Below, one piece after another: positions 8,975-17,469 of a stretch of 23,396 nt of DNA. The stretch is from the NCBI GenBank assembly GCA_003614735.1, contig KZ992655.1:1-23396 (forward strand). Reading direction: 5' to 3'. Both the position numbers and the translations under genes were made by a program. The DNA is from Thamnocephalis sphaerospora. Taxonomy: Eukaryota; Zoopagomycota; Zoopagomycetes; Zoopagales; Sigmoideomycetaceae. Under the pieces are notes generated by a model. It was not told the origin of the DNA and did no database searches. It saw only the letters and a program-made list of their open reading frames with translations. Numbering within the stretch: the stretch's first letter is position 1; each line of letters starts with the position of its first letter.

Positions 8975-10588
8975 CTACTGAAATCTATCGGCCAGCCGGT
9001 CGATTGCACGAAAGAGCCGGGAACGCAGTCGTCTGGGCAGCGATGGTCGATTCTGCTTTAGCTGTTGCGGCTGCACCACAAGCGATGAGGCACCATGCTG
9101 TATTTGCGGTACGGACGGGCGATCAGTCTGCTTTGCTTGAAGTGGGCGTTTGGCATAGTCAACCACTATGAATGTGCTGCCCTTGTTGTATAAAAGAGCG
9201 GTTGGCAAAGCCACCTGTTTTGCGTCGGCATCTATGTCTGGAATAGTGCCATTCCTTGGATCCAGCCAAGTGGCATTCTCCGCCATCCTTGTCCATAAGT
9301 CGCTTGATGGGTAAAGGCCGCTGTACTCCCAACAGTCCAGGTGTATGCGACGCACTTCCGCGCCACTGTTTATGTCCAGCAAAGTCACCGACTCGCTCAT
9401 CCGTCTGATACCAAGCAGATTGCGCGATGTGATTGCCCGCACCTCGCTGACCTCAATTGCATGCGACCATGCTTCTTTCAATGTCACTTTTGCGGTGTCG
9501 CTAGCTATCTCAAGCAGCACCAGTGTGGGTGGCGATGTCGCCTCTGGCTCGTCAAAATAGCTGGACCACAAAGCAACTCTGGTGTCGTCAATACGCTGCG
9601 GCTTAACAAACCCGTCTCTGTTCATCACCATCTGTCCTGTCGCCTGGCATTGAAATGATGCTGACTGTCCAGGCGCAATCTGCCACAGTTTGTAGGTGAC
9701 CATGATTGGGCCAACCGTGTGCCAATCGAGCCCCACCCAGACGATGTATATGCAGTCTGTTGTGGCGCGCAATATGCAGCAGCGGGTGAAGCCGCCCAGA
9801 ATATCCAAGCAGTACTCGCCTTTGGCGAGATTGTACGCAAAAGTCACCCACTGCTTGGATTCCTTGGAGAGCTCGTAACAGCCCCAGAACCAGTTCCTGT
9901 GTATGTGCATATCATGCAGCTGTTCCTTGTTGTAGACGACGACGCACGGCGGCTTGTGCAGTGCGGCAAACCCCCAGGCATAGACGGAATAGCGACGACT
10001 TGACTTGTCCCAGGTCTGGAGGGCCAGATACTCGTCCGAATGCCACTGTCCTCGTATCTCCATGCGCTCTATTTTCACGCTGCCCCAGCACAGCTGCTCA
10101 AGAACCCACGTTGACTGACGCTGAGGCATCAGTAACCACTCCGATGCAACCAGCGCATCGTCTGGAGAGAGTCCGCTGTAGGAAAATGGGCTACTCTGAA
10201 TACGAATGCCGTGCGGACGAACACCAACAGTGCGTGCAAGCTGGTGCACCGAGTGCTGTCCTTGGCGCCAGCGATACTCGGTGGCACGTCGCCTACAGTA
10301 AATGTCAAACCAGTCGAGTCCATGTCCAGTTGGTGAAGTTGACGACTCACAGGCGATGCTGCCGGAGCATGCTTCATTCTGGTATGCCCGCTTATACTGG
10401 CGCAGCCACCCTTGCTCGTTGCCGTCGTTTTGCGAAAAATGCTGCTTGAAACGCTCACTCCACAGCTTTTGGCGACAAGAGACGCGGATGCGTAGCTGTT
10501 TAGAGGTGCACGAGAGCGCGACCAGCGCGGCTTCGTCACCTGTAGCTTCAATGATACAGTCAAACACTTCGTTGGGTATATATTCCAT
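8975..10588 (-). CDS. F-box domain protein
   Basis: 537 residues, no intron. The N-terminus (about 3-47) is a degenerate F-box: IPNEVFDCIIEATGD, then LVALSCTSKQLR and a Trp (KLWSERFKQHF) at the usual end of the motif. F-box proteins bind Skp1 and act as substrate receptors of SCF ubiquitin ligases. The remainder (about 100-500) is rich in beta-type hydrophobic and Trp/Tyr residues but shows no WD, Kelch or LRR repeat that I can identify, so the target is unknown. The C-terminus is strongly basic with an amphipathic helix (RRLRSRLFRAIDRLADRFQ). The ATG at 10588 is the natural start because the F-box follows at once. A separate open frame from 11001 overlaps its 5' part in another frame. Confidence 0.8.
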   Translation of the reverse strand: MEYIPNEVFDCIIEATGDEAALVALSCTSKQLRIRVSCRQKLWSERFKQHFSQNDGNEQGWLRQYKRAYQNEACSGSIACESSTSPTGHGLDWFDIYCRRRATEYRWRQGQHSVHQLARTVGVRPHGIRIQSSPFSYSGLSPDDALVASEWLLMPQRQSTWVLEQLCWGSVKIERMEIRGQWHSDEYLALQTWDKSSRRYSVYAWGFAALHKPPCVVVYNKEQLHDMHIHRNWFWGCYELSKESKQWVTFAYNLAKGEYCLDILGGFTRCCILRATTDCIYIVWVGLDWHTVGPIMVTYKLWQIAPGQSASFQCQATGQMVMNRDGFVKPQRIDDTRVALWSSYFDEPEATSPPTLVLLEIASDTAKVTLKEAWSHAIEVSEVRAITSRNLLGIRRMSESVTLLDINSGAEVRRIHLDCWEYSGLYPSSDLWTRMAENATWLDPRNGTIPDIDADAKQVALPTALLYNKGSTFIVVDYAKRPLQAKQTDRPSVPQIQHGASSLVVQPQQLKQNRPSLPRRLRSRLFRAIDRLADRFQ

Positions 10589-11001
10589 GGCGACGTAGGC
10601 AAAATGAAAGAGGCGTGGCAGAACAGCGAATGCCTTTGCGCTGTTTTCGTAAAGGCCGCAATATAATTACGATAAGCATGGTAGCGCAAGTCACTCAATA
10701 GGCACGGACCGGCCGTTTCATGCCCATAAATGATTCGGCGCATCAGCACAGAGAACAATGGCGACTTGGGCCGTGACACTTGATTGTAACATGTGCCCGT
10801 GTATAGATTGAACCCGGCGGTCCAGACCCTAGCGCCGAGCGGAACTAGCCCGTGCCTTCCCCACGCGTAAATGACTGTTGGTACATGACAAACGTCGGCA
10901 GCATAGCCACTGGTAGTCCCGCTGTTGCGAGTGATTGGTAGACTACCGCCTGCGCCATCGCTGTTGGCATACAACGACGTGTCCGCATACGGTATGTACA
11001 T
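10589..11001 (-). CDS. Uncharacterised ORF upstream of, and overlapping, the F-box gene (doubtful)
   Basis: An ATG at 11001 opens a frame of 290 codons ending at 10129. The first 137 or so codons lie upstream of the F-box ATG and the rest overlap that gene in a different frame. The upstream part has a balanced, protein-like composition (for example YAWGRHGLVPLGARVWTAGF), and a TATA-like element sits about 50 bases before the ATG. I recognise no family. It may be a real gene, a 5' exon, a decayed gene whose end was overrun, or a chance frame. Coordinates given cover only the part outside the F-box gene. Confidence 0.25.
10660..10665 (-). promoter_or_regulatory. Possible TATA element of the F-box gene
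   Basis: TATATT on the minus strand, about 72 bases before the ATG at 10588. Distance and strand fit, but the match is short and the site lies inside the upstream open frame. Confidence 0.25.
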
Positions 11002-11049
11002 TCACCAGCGGTAAACGTCACAAATGCCCAGGCGGCCTCGATTGCAGTG

Positions 11050-11058
11050 TATTATAAA
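11050..11058 (-). promoter_or_regulatory. TATA-like element about 50 bases before the ATG at 11001
   Basis: The minus strand reads TTTATAATA here. It could serve the leftward open frame from 11001. On the plus strand the same bases read TATAAAA, but no supported plus-strand gene follows. It also sits just past the 3' end of the DJ-1-like gene. Confidence 0.3.
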
Positions 11059-11126
11059 AGCGCGCGGATGACATTACGGCAGTATACCACCGATACAGCA
11101 TCCACCTACTGCTGCAACGATGGCAT

Positions 11127-11923
11127 CTAGGAAGACGATTCGGTATGAGTGGACCGGCCGTATCCATGTGCACGCGCGTTCAGCGAAGCCAGCATTGCCT
11201 CGGCCACTGCATTGGAGCTGCTGGGATTCTGTCCAGTCACCAGCTGCGTCCCACGCCCAGCGACATGCTCACTCCAGGGCTCCTTCGCTTTGCTGTAGAT
11301 GCCACCATGAGCACGCAGCTGATCTTCAAGCAGAAACGGCATGACATCGACAAGGCCAACGGCGTCTTCTTCCTCGTTGCTGAAACCAGTCACTTCGTGG
11401 CTATCGACGAGAAAACGCTGCCCGTCGCTTAGCTTCACATTGACTAGACCTGCTGGGCCATGACAAACAGCACCAATCACCCCGCCATGCTCATACACTT
11501 GGCGCACCAGCGTGTGCACTGTTGGGCTATGGGCCAGATCAAACATGGGGCCTGCGCGCCGAACAAGATCACGCTGGTAAATGGACGCTTGCAATGCTAC
11601 CCGGACTACCGCTTACCATGGCCGCCCGGGAAAAAGACGCCGTCCAGCTCGTCGATGGCAGACTGGTCGAGGTCGGAAAGACGGTCCGTGTTTTCGACTG
11701 CTGCAGCCACCTGCGGGCTAGCAAGAAAGCTGGCGCACACCTGGTCGCCGCGGTAAGCCTCCACCGAGGCCGGGTCTACGGGAGAGCGGCCGCCTTCCGG
11801 TGTGGCAAAGCGGATGTAGTAGTGTGGAATGAGGACGGAGTACGGATGCGCCAGTTCCGGTAGATAGTAGCCCGTTGCCTTGCCTGCACGCGTCGTTTGC
11901 GCAAGCAAGATCATGTTGCGCAT
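11127..11923 (-). CDS. DJ-1/PfpI family protein, Hsp31-like (probable glyoxalase III / class I amidotransferase-like fold)
   Basis: Two exons, 11617-11923 and 11127-11551, joined across a 65-base GTAAGC...CAG intron (11552-11616) in phase 1, give 243 residues, the usual size of fungal Hsp31-like proteins. The join restores GVFFPGGHGPMFDL. Key features: Glu23 in the YYLPELAHPY segment, the nucleophile elbow AVCHGPA with Cys132 and His133, FSNEEEDAVGL, MPFLLEDQL and the closing LVTGQNPSSSNAVAEAML. Family members detoxify methylglyoxal without glutathione and act in oxidative-stress protection; they are soluble and cytosolic. All expected active-site residues are present. The gene is divergent from the MBOAT gene across a shared promoter region. 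Confidence 0.93.
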
Positions 11924-12634
11924 GCGTTAGCCAACTTTCCATGCATCTTTACCGCGCCAAGGACATTATGGGGCCATGGAATGGCTGTTGTCATGCAGAT
12001 TCTGAGTACACGACATGGCGCTGCACCATGACCAAGCCATGAAAGCAGACATTTCCTGCCTGCCGCATCGCGCTACGCCTCACCTGTATCTCCAAGCTGG
12101 CCATGCGACGTCAAAATGAACAGCAGCGTTCCTTTCTTTGGAGGATCAGATATGCTACTGCGACGGCGTGAAGGTGTTGACGCCATAGGAGTGATGTTGC
12201 TGGCCATGGTGACGGCAGAACGGTACGATGCCTAGAGTGTGGTGAGTATCCGGTGGACGGTAAGGTTGATCGTGCGCAGTGAGCAGGTGAACAGAACTTG
12301 AGATGAGCGTGTCGCTGGGCGCTGTGACTAAGCCTGGTGTGCAGTGCAGTATGGAAAATGGCGCACAGTGAGGAAAAGATGCCGCGGGGTGCTGACGAAA
12401 GAGTGAGCAATGACATCGTCACTCGTGTGACTGCCTCGCAACCGAAGAAACCGCATCTACACAAATGCACTTGACCCAATGCAGGTTAGACAAGTATCGT
12501 GCCGATATGTGGCACCCACCTGCAGCGCCTCTTTCCGCGCTCCATCCCATTCGCCCTGGCCTTCTGACACTGGGGCATACGCTCAGCCCTGCAACCTCCT
12601 ACTCGGTGCTGCCCGCCGGCATTGCTGCTGCGCC
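11924..12634. other. Divergent promoter region between DJ-1-like and MBOAT genes
   Basis: 711 bases lie between two divergent starts. A CCAAT pentamer occurs at 12476-12480, and an in-frame upstream ATG for the MBOAT frame at 12479. The minus-strand open frame at 12111-12479 is Ser/His/Arg-rich without recognisable features and I treat it as chance. Confidence 0.55.
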
Positions 12635-14480
12635 ATGAGCGGAAAAATACCCCTTGATCCATTGCCGCAGCTTGTGGGCTTGTCGGACGGCACGCTGCGG
12701 CTGCTGCTGACCGTGCTGCTGGCCTATCCGGTGGCGCAGGTCTACCGTGCATATGTACTACCGCGCTGGTCTGATAAGCCGGCAGCGCTGAACGCCTACA
12801 ACGTGGCGGTCGGCCTTGCACTCTCCTACTTTTTCAACGGCACGGAGATTGTGCACTCACTGGTCACCGTGCTGCTCACACAGCTACTCTGTACTGTGCT
12901 GGCGCCAAGCAACCCGCGTGCAGCTGCCGCGCTAGTGTTTGTGTGGAATTTTGGATATTTGCTCGTCGGCTACTGGCTGACGCAGACCGAAGGCTACGAC
13001 CTTGGCTGGACCTGCCCCCAATGTATCCTCTGTCTAAAGCTGATCGGCTACGGCATGGACGTACAGGATGGACTGTTGGCTCGTCGCCGTGCGCCAGACA
13101 CTCAGACCAAGGCGGATCCGAAGGAGAAGAAGGACGGACCGGGCAAGGACGGCTATGCCAAACCGCTAATGCTGTTTGATGATAATACGTGCCCGCTACC
13201 AACGGTGCCGTCTCTAGTCCAACTGGTTGGCTTTGCTTACCAGCCAGTCAGTTTTATCGTCGGGCCGCAGCTTTCCTTTTCCTACTACTGGAGTTCTCTG
13301 CAGCGTGGTCTGCTGGGCGCACAGGATCCAACGGCGCTGGCAGCGAGTGGCAGCAAGGGTACCAACGGTCGCATACGCCGCGTGCTGCGCTCCGTCTCTC
13401 TGGCCATACTTTATCTAGCCGGCAACCAGCTGTTTGGCGCTCTCATGCCCGTAGGAGCCATCATCTCGCCCGTGTCTGACTCTTGGAGCCTGCCCTATCG
13501 CCTTGGCTATATGATTATTTCGCACCGCGGCGTGCTCATGCGGGTAAGCAGTCCCTGACTGCGGTAAAAAGCAACTATAGGCTAACGAATGACGCCATGC
13601 GCATCCACATACACCGTCCAAAGTATCTTGGTATCTGGTCGCTGTGCGAAGGCGCGTGTGTCCTGGCTGGTCTGGGCTACAACGGCCTGGATGAAAAGGG
13701 TCAATCGCGCTGGGATGGTCTGGCCAACATTTATCCGGTGAGCACGCTTTGCGGCCAAACTTTTTGATGCGACTTTGCTAACGGCGGCCTGCTCGGTAGA
13801 TGCAATTTGAACTGAGCAGCAGCCTGACCAGCGTTGTTGGTGCGTTCAACATCAACACCAACCGGTGGGCAAAGCGCTACATTTTCAAGCGCCTGCGTTT
13901 CCTCGGTAGCAAGCAGCTATCAGCGCTGGGAACACTGGCCTTTTTGGCCATCTGGCACGGCTTCCATCCTGGCTATCTGCTCTGCTTTGGCATGGAGTTT
14001 CTGGACATGGAAGCCGAACGCCGCATGGTTCTTTTGTGGCGCCGCATGACGGGCGGCAGGACTTTGGCCGCACCGGTGGAGACGGCGATTTCTCTTCTTG
14101 GCTGGCTGTGGACCAATCTGCATTTGACCTATGGCCTGGCCGCGATGGAACAGCGCGTCTTTGGTCGAGCCTGGCTCTACTGGCAGCGCGTCGGCTTCTT
14201 CAGCTTCTGGGTGTCCATTGGTGTGATTCTCACGACCGTAGTAGTGTCGATGCTGTTCCGCCGGCCAGCCCGCAGCTCATCTTTGGCGGCCAAGGCGGCC
14301 AAGGCGGCCGGCGCAGAGCCAGCCGTCGAGTTGGCCGAGGCGGCGCCAGTGCCAGTGTCCACCCACGATGTGCTGGTGGGGCCTCAGCGTCGTCGTGCGT
14401 CGGTGGTTGTGGAGCAGGACGATCTGGAGGTAGCAAGCCACGACATGGCCGCCAAGATTGGCAAGCTGGTCAAAGACTAG
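12635..14480 (+). CDS. ALE1: MBOAT lysophospholipid acyltransferase (ALE1/LPCAT type)
   Basis: ER multi-pass enzyme that transfers acyl chains from acyl-CoA to lysophospholipids (Lands cycle). Exons 12635-13543, 13624-13737 and 13800-14480 give 567 residues. Intron 1 (80 bases) has a GTAAGC donor, a GCTAAC branch site and acceptor AAAG; only this acceptor keeps the frame. Intron 2 (62 bases) is GTGAGC...TAG with TGCTAAC. Family marks: CLKLIGYGMDVQDG, EGACVLAGLGYNGLDEKG, FNINTNRWAKRY (about 357-368) and WHGFHPGY with the catalytic His394. These match the lysophospholipid branch of MBOATs rather than GUP1. An in-frame ATG at 12479 would add 52 Cys/Arg-rich residues; I prefer 12635, where the hydrophobic family N-terminus begins. 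The cytosolic tail is Ala/Lys/Val-rich. Converges on PER1 copy 1. Confidence 0.92.
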
Positions 14481-14533
14481 CATGGCACGGTGCATCCAAC
14501 ATGCTGCAAGCGCAAGCGCAAGCGCACTAGTGA

Positions 14534-14539
14534 AATAAA
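14534..14539 (+). terminator. Poly(A) signal AATAAA of the MBOAT gene
   Basis: A canonical AATAAA lies 54 bases past the MBOAT stop, within the 119-base gap to the convergent PER1 gene. A GCGCAA-type short tandem (about 14508-14526) precedes it. Confidence 0.7.
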
Positions 14540-14599
14540 CGCGCATCATTGATTTAGCCCTGTATTTAACGATAATAGGTAGGCGCGAGTGCCCGCCAT

Positions 14600-15709
14600 C
14601 TAGTTGTGCTCTTCGCGCGCAAGGCTGACGAGCGGCAGTGTTACCTCGCCCTGTTCGAGATCGGTCTGATTGCTAAGCCGACTCAGACCCGACTCGCCCA
14701 TGGCACCCGTCTCCCAGGCACAATCGGCCAGCAGAAAGCGGTACCACCAAAAGACGAGCGGTGCTGTGGCAGCATGCCAGAGTGCGTGTGCATCCAAATA
14801 CCAGCCAAGCGGCTGCTGATTGAGCAGACCCAGTAGTAGCGTGCTGGAGACACACACGACCAGCGCAATCACCTGCCAGGCATAGGGACGCGTGCGACAA
14901 TGTCGTAGCGCCCAGCCACACCAGAGCAAGTTATGCGCCACGCCCACCACAGCGCACACTAGCTGGTGGTGACCATAGTCAAACTGAGAGCGAGCGCACA
15001 TGTAGATGATGTGCACGCCAAACAGAGCCACGCATCCTAACAACAGCAGACGCTGTCGCCGTGGCCTCTGTACGCCAAACACGCGACATACGGCCAGGTA
15101 GAAACCGTAGAGAATACCAAAACCAGCGGAAAAGTAGTCGAGCTTTTCGGTGAAGGGTGTATCGCGTACATGAAAGACGGCCGACCACAGCCACGTATTG
15201 ATGCCGGTGATTGCATAGCCCAGTAGCACCGGGCGTAGGTAGTAATGCGGGTGGACATGATTGGCAAGCACGGCACGATTCTTCCAGTGTGCGTATCCGT
15301 TCCACACGCTAAACAACACGGCTGCCGGCTCCTGCGCGCCAAGAATGCGCACTAGCGGCCATTTGCCATGGTACTTGAGCACCGGCTCGCCAAAAGCCAG
15401 GCGCTGGTCCGTCACCTGGATCTGGCAGTGATAGTCGCAGTCGTCCGGGCAGCTCCAGCCCAGCAGTCGCAGGTAAAGCGGCAGCGGATTCACTGCTTCG
15501 CGACTCCCGTCCACCACGCGCATACAGCGCTGTGCCTGGCAGTCGCTGGTGCAGCGCAGAAAAGTCGGCTCATGTTCGCCCGCCGACGCTTGCACCGACA
15601 GCGGCAGCCAGATTGCTGCCAGCACCAGCAGCAGTCGCAGATAGGTGACCAGGCGACCTCGAAGCGGCAGCGGCCCTGCGCAGCCACGACGAGGCGCTAA
15701 ACCCAGCAT
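14600..15709 (-). CDS. PER1: PER1 family protein (GPI-anchor lipid remodelling), copy 1
   Basis: PER1 is an ER multi-pass protein that removes the sn-2 acyl chain of GPI anchors and belongs to the CREST hydrolase superfamily. 369 residues, no intron. The open frame begins at a TTG; the ATG at 15709 leads into a signal peptide ending near residue 44. A lumenal Cys-rich part follows (CTSDCQAQRC, CPDDCDYHC, YHGKWP), then about seven membrane segments. Superfamily hydrolase residues are in place: FHVRDTPFTEKLDYFSA with His180 and Asp183, and LDAHALWHAAT with His308 and His312. Length is normal and no key residue is lost. It lies tail to tail with the MBOAT gene and head to tail with copy 2, 240 bases away. 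In the 50-residue core around the first His it matches copy 2 at 44 positions. Confidence 0.94.
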   Translation of the reverse strand: MLGLAPRRGCAGPLPLRGRLVTYLRLLLVLAAIWLPLSVQASAGEHEPTFLRCTSDCQAQRCMRVVDGSREAVNPLPLYLRLLGWSCPDDCDYHCQIQVTDQRLAFGEPVLKYHGKWPLVRILGAQEPAAVLFSVWNGYAHWKNRAVLANHVHPHYYLRPVLLGYAITGINTWLWSAVFHVRDTPFTEKLDYFSAGFGILYGFYLAVCRVFGVQRPRRQRLLLLGCVALFGVHIIYMCARSQFDYGHHQLVCAVVGVAHNLLWCGWALRHCRTRPYAWQVIALVVCVSSTLLLGLLNQQPLGWYLDAHALWHAATAPLVFWWYRFLLADCAWETGAMGESGLSRLSNQTDLEQGEVTLPLVSLAREEHN

Positions 15710-15949
15710 GGACAAGGAAAGAGGCTATGCACTGTTGAATGGCGTACCAGCACGCAGTACAGCGAAGGGACAATGTAGATGGCAACAGGCACGGCTGAAT
15801 GGTAAAGGCGGAGTGGTGACGGAGTGTTACCAGTGGCATTTACTGTGGCTATTAAGGGCAAGCAGCACGCAACAGCGCATTCCCACTCGACGGTGCACCG
15901 TTTACTGGACAGATACAGGAAAGCCTACAGCGGCAGCCAGTCGCGGCAT

Positions 15950-17017
15950 TTAATCTTTGAGCTTCTGCGTCCGGTTGACCAGCAGTGCATCGCGCGAGCC
16001 CGACGCGTTCTTCTCACTTGTCTCCCAGGCATAGTCAGCCAGCAAGAAACGATACCACCACGGCACCAGCAGCGCTGTCGCTGCGTGCCAGAGCGCGTGT
16101 GCGTCCACAAGCCAGCCCAGCGGCGGAAAGTCAAACAGCTCCAGCATCATGGCGCTCGTCACGCAAACCACCAGCGCCACCACCTGCCAGGCGTAGGGAC
16201 GTGTTCGCCAGTTGCGCGCTGCCCACGCACACCAGATCAGATTGTGCAGCATGCCAACGGTAGCGCATGCCGCTATGTTGTAGGCATAGTCAAAGCGCGT
16301 ATCCAGCGTCAGGTAGAGAATGTGAGCCGTGAACAGAGCGCCAAAGATGGCCATCAGAACCCGTCGCGTGCGCATGTTCCGGATATACAGCACACGGCAC
16401 ACGGCCATGTAGAGGCCGTAGAGGATGCCAAAGCCAGCGGAAAAGTAGTCGAGCTTCTCGGTGAGCGGCGTATCGCGTACATGAAAGACGGCCGACCACA
16501 GCCACGTGTTGAGTCCGACAAACGCGTAGCCCAGCAGCACCGTGCGCATAAAGTAGCGCTTGTTGACACTGCCTGCCAGCACGGGCAGATAGCGCCAGTG
16601 CCCGTAGCCGTTCCAGAGACTGAACAGCACCGACGCTGGCTCCTGCACGCCAAGAATGCGCGTAAAGGGCCACTTGCCGTGATACTGTACCACAGGCTCG
16701 CCACGTTCCAGCCGTGCCGCTGTGACGCTGTGCTGGCACTGGTAGCGGCAGTCGTCCGGGCATGTCCAGTGCAGCAGGCGCATATAGAGCGGCAGCGGGT
16801 TCACCTGGATCGTCTCATTGCCCACACGCTGCTGGCAAAGGCGCTGTTCGCAGTCCAGCGTGCATAGCTGGTATTCAGGCGCGCGATCGCCTTCGGACGC
16901 CAGCACTGGAGCAGGCGCACTCAGACATGCGACAAACACCAGGCCAAGCAGCAGCTGCAGCAGCAGGCGTGTCCGTGGCGATCGACCGCGGCCAATGCGC
17001 AGGTAAGCAGACGACAT
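15950..17017 (-). CDS. PER1: PER1 family protein (GPI-anchor lipid remodelling), copy 2
   Basis: 355 residues, no intron. The open frame extends upstream to a GTG at 17179, but the first ATG, at 17017, is followed by a proper signal peptide (core LLLQLLLGLVFVACL, cut near LAS). It has the Cys-rich lumenal segment (CTLDCEQRLC, CPDDCRYQC, YHGKWP), seven or so membrane segments, and the conserved His179, Asp182, His307 and His311. Both copies therefore look catalytically intact. They differ mainly in the N-terminal leader, loops and C-terminal tail (QKLKD here, REEHN in copy 1). Fungi usually carry a single PER1, so division of labour or dosage is possible (inference). It also has potential N-glycosylation sites (NET near residue 57, NRT near 348). 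Confidence 0.94.
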   Translation of the reverse strand: MSSAYLRIGRGRSPRTRLLLQLLLGLVFVACLSAPAPVLASEGDRAPEYQLCTLDCEQRLCQQRVGNETIQVNPLPLYMRLLHWTCPDDCRYQCQHSVTAARLERGEPVVQYHGKWPFTRILGVQEPASVLFSLWNGYGHWRYLPVLAGSVNKRYFMRTVLLGYAFVGLNTWLWSAVFHVRDTPLTEKLDYFSAGFGILYGLYMAVCRVLYIRNMRTRRVLMAIFGALFTAHILYLTLDTRFDYAYNIAACATVGMLHNLIWCAWAARNWRTRPYAWQVVALVVCVTSAMMLELFDFPPLGWLVDAHALWHAATALLVPWWYRFLLADYAWETSEKNASGSRDALLVNRTQKLKD

Positions 17018-17469
17018 GGCGCAACAGAACGGGAATGCGCGCTGGGAAGCGATAAGCGGAAAGAGAACTGCCGAATGTCCACCAATGCAAATATAGGTGA
17101 CTACACGCTGACGATCGTAGCCACCTGACCAGAGCAAAGATGCACCGTGATAATCCGCACAACACGTCGGCAGCAGCACACCTAGAGCAGATCGCTGGGA
17201 GACAGCAAAAGATGGTCGATGGGAAGAAGATGGTGAGCGTCAGCGTGAACACGCGTAAAGCGTTATACACCGCATGCGCCACCGTTTATTACTGATTAGT
17301 GTGGCTTGGAAAACTAGTAGTGCGATAAATGTCACTCTAGGCGCACAGCGTCAACTTGGAGACATGGCACTCGGAGGGAAATAGATGGCCGCCACGCTAT
17401 CGCCAGCGGTGGCTGCAATGCAGGGCTCTTCCTTGACAACAGGGCCTGTGCGATCCGGGCAGCGTAGAC
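17018..17469. other. Promoter region of PER1 copy 2 and 3' region of the desaturase gene
   Basis: 452 bases without a gene. The first part should hold the PER1 copy 2 promoter, including the TATA-like site at 17090-17095, and the last part the desaturase 3' end of the other gene. Nothing else stands out. Confidence 0.6.
17090..17095 (-). promoter_or_regulatory. Possible TATA element of PER1 copy 2
   Basis: CTATATTT context on the minus strand, about 73 bases before the ATG at 17017. Spacing suits a fungal TATA box. The match is short. Confidence 0.35.

Noticed and set aside
12635-14480. MBOAT gene as GUP1 (GPI re-acylation enzyme), which would complete a GPI pathway with PER1
   Set aside because: The motifs EGACVLAGLGYNG and WHGFHPGY belong to the ALE1/LPCAT branch, not to GUP1.
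15824-16867. 347-codon plus-strand open frame opposite PER1 copy 2
   Set aside because: It is in antisense codon register with PER1, the same codon-bias effect; Gln/His/Arg-rich with no domain.
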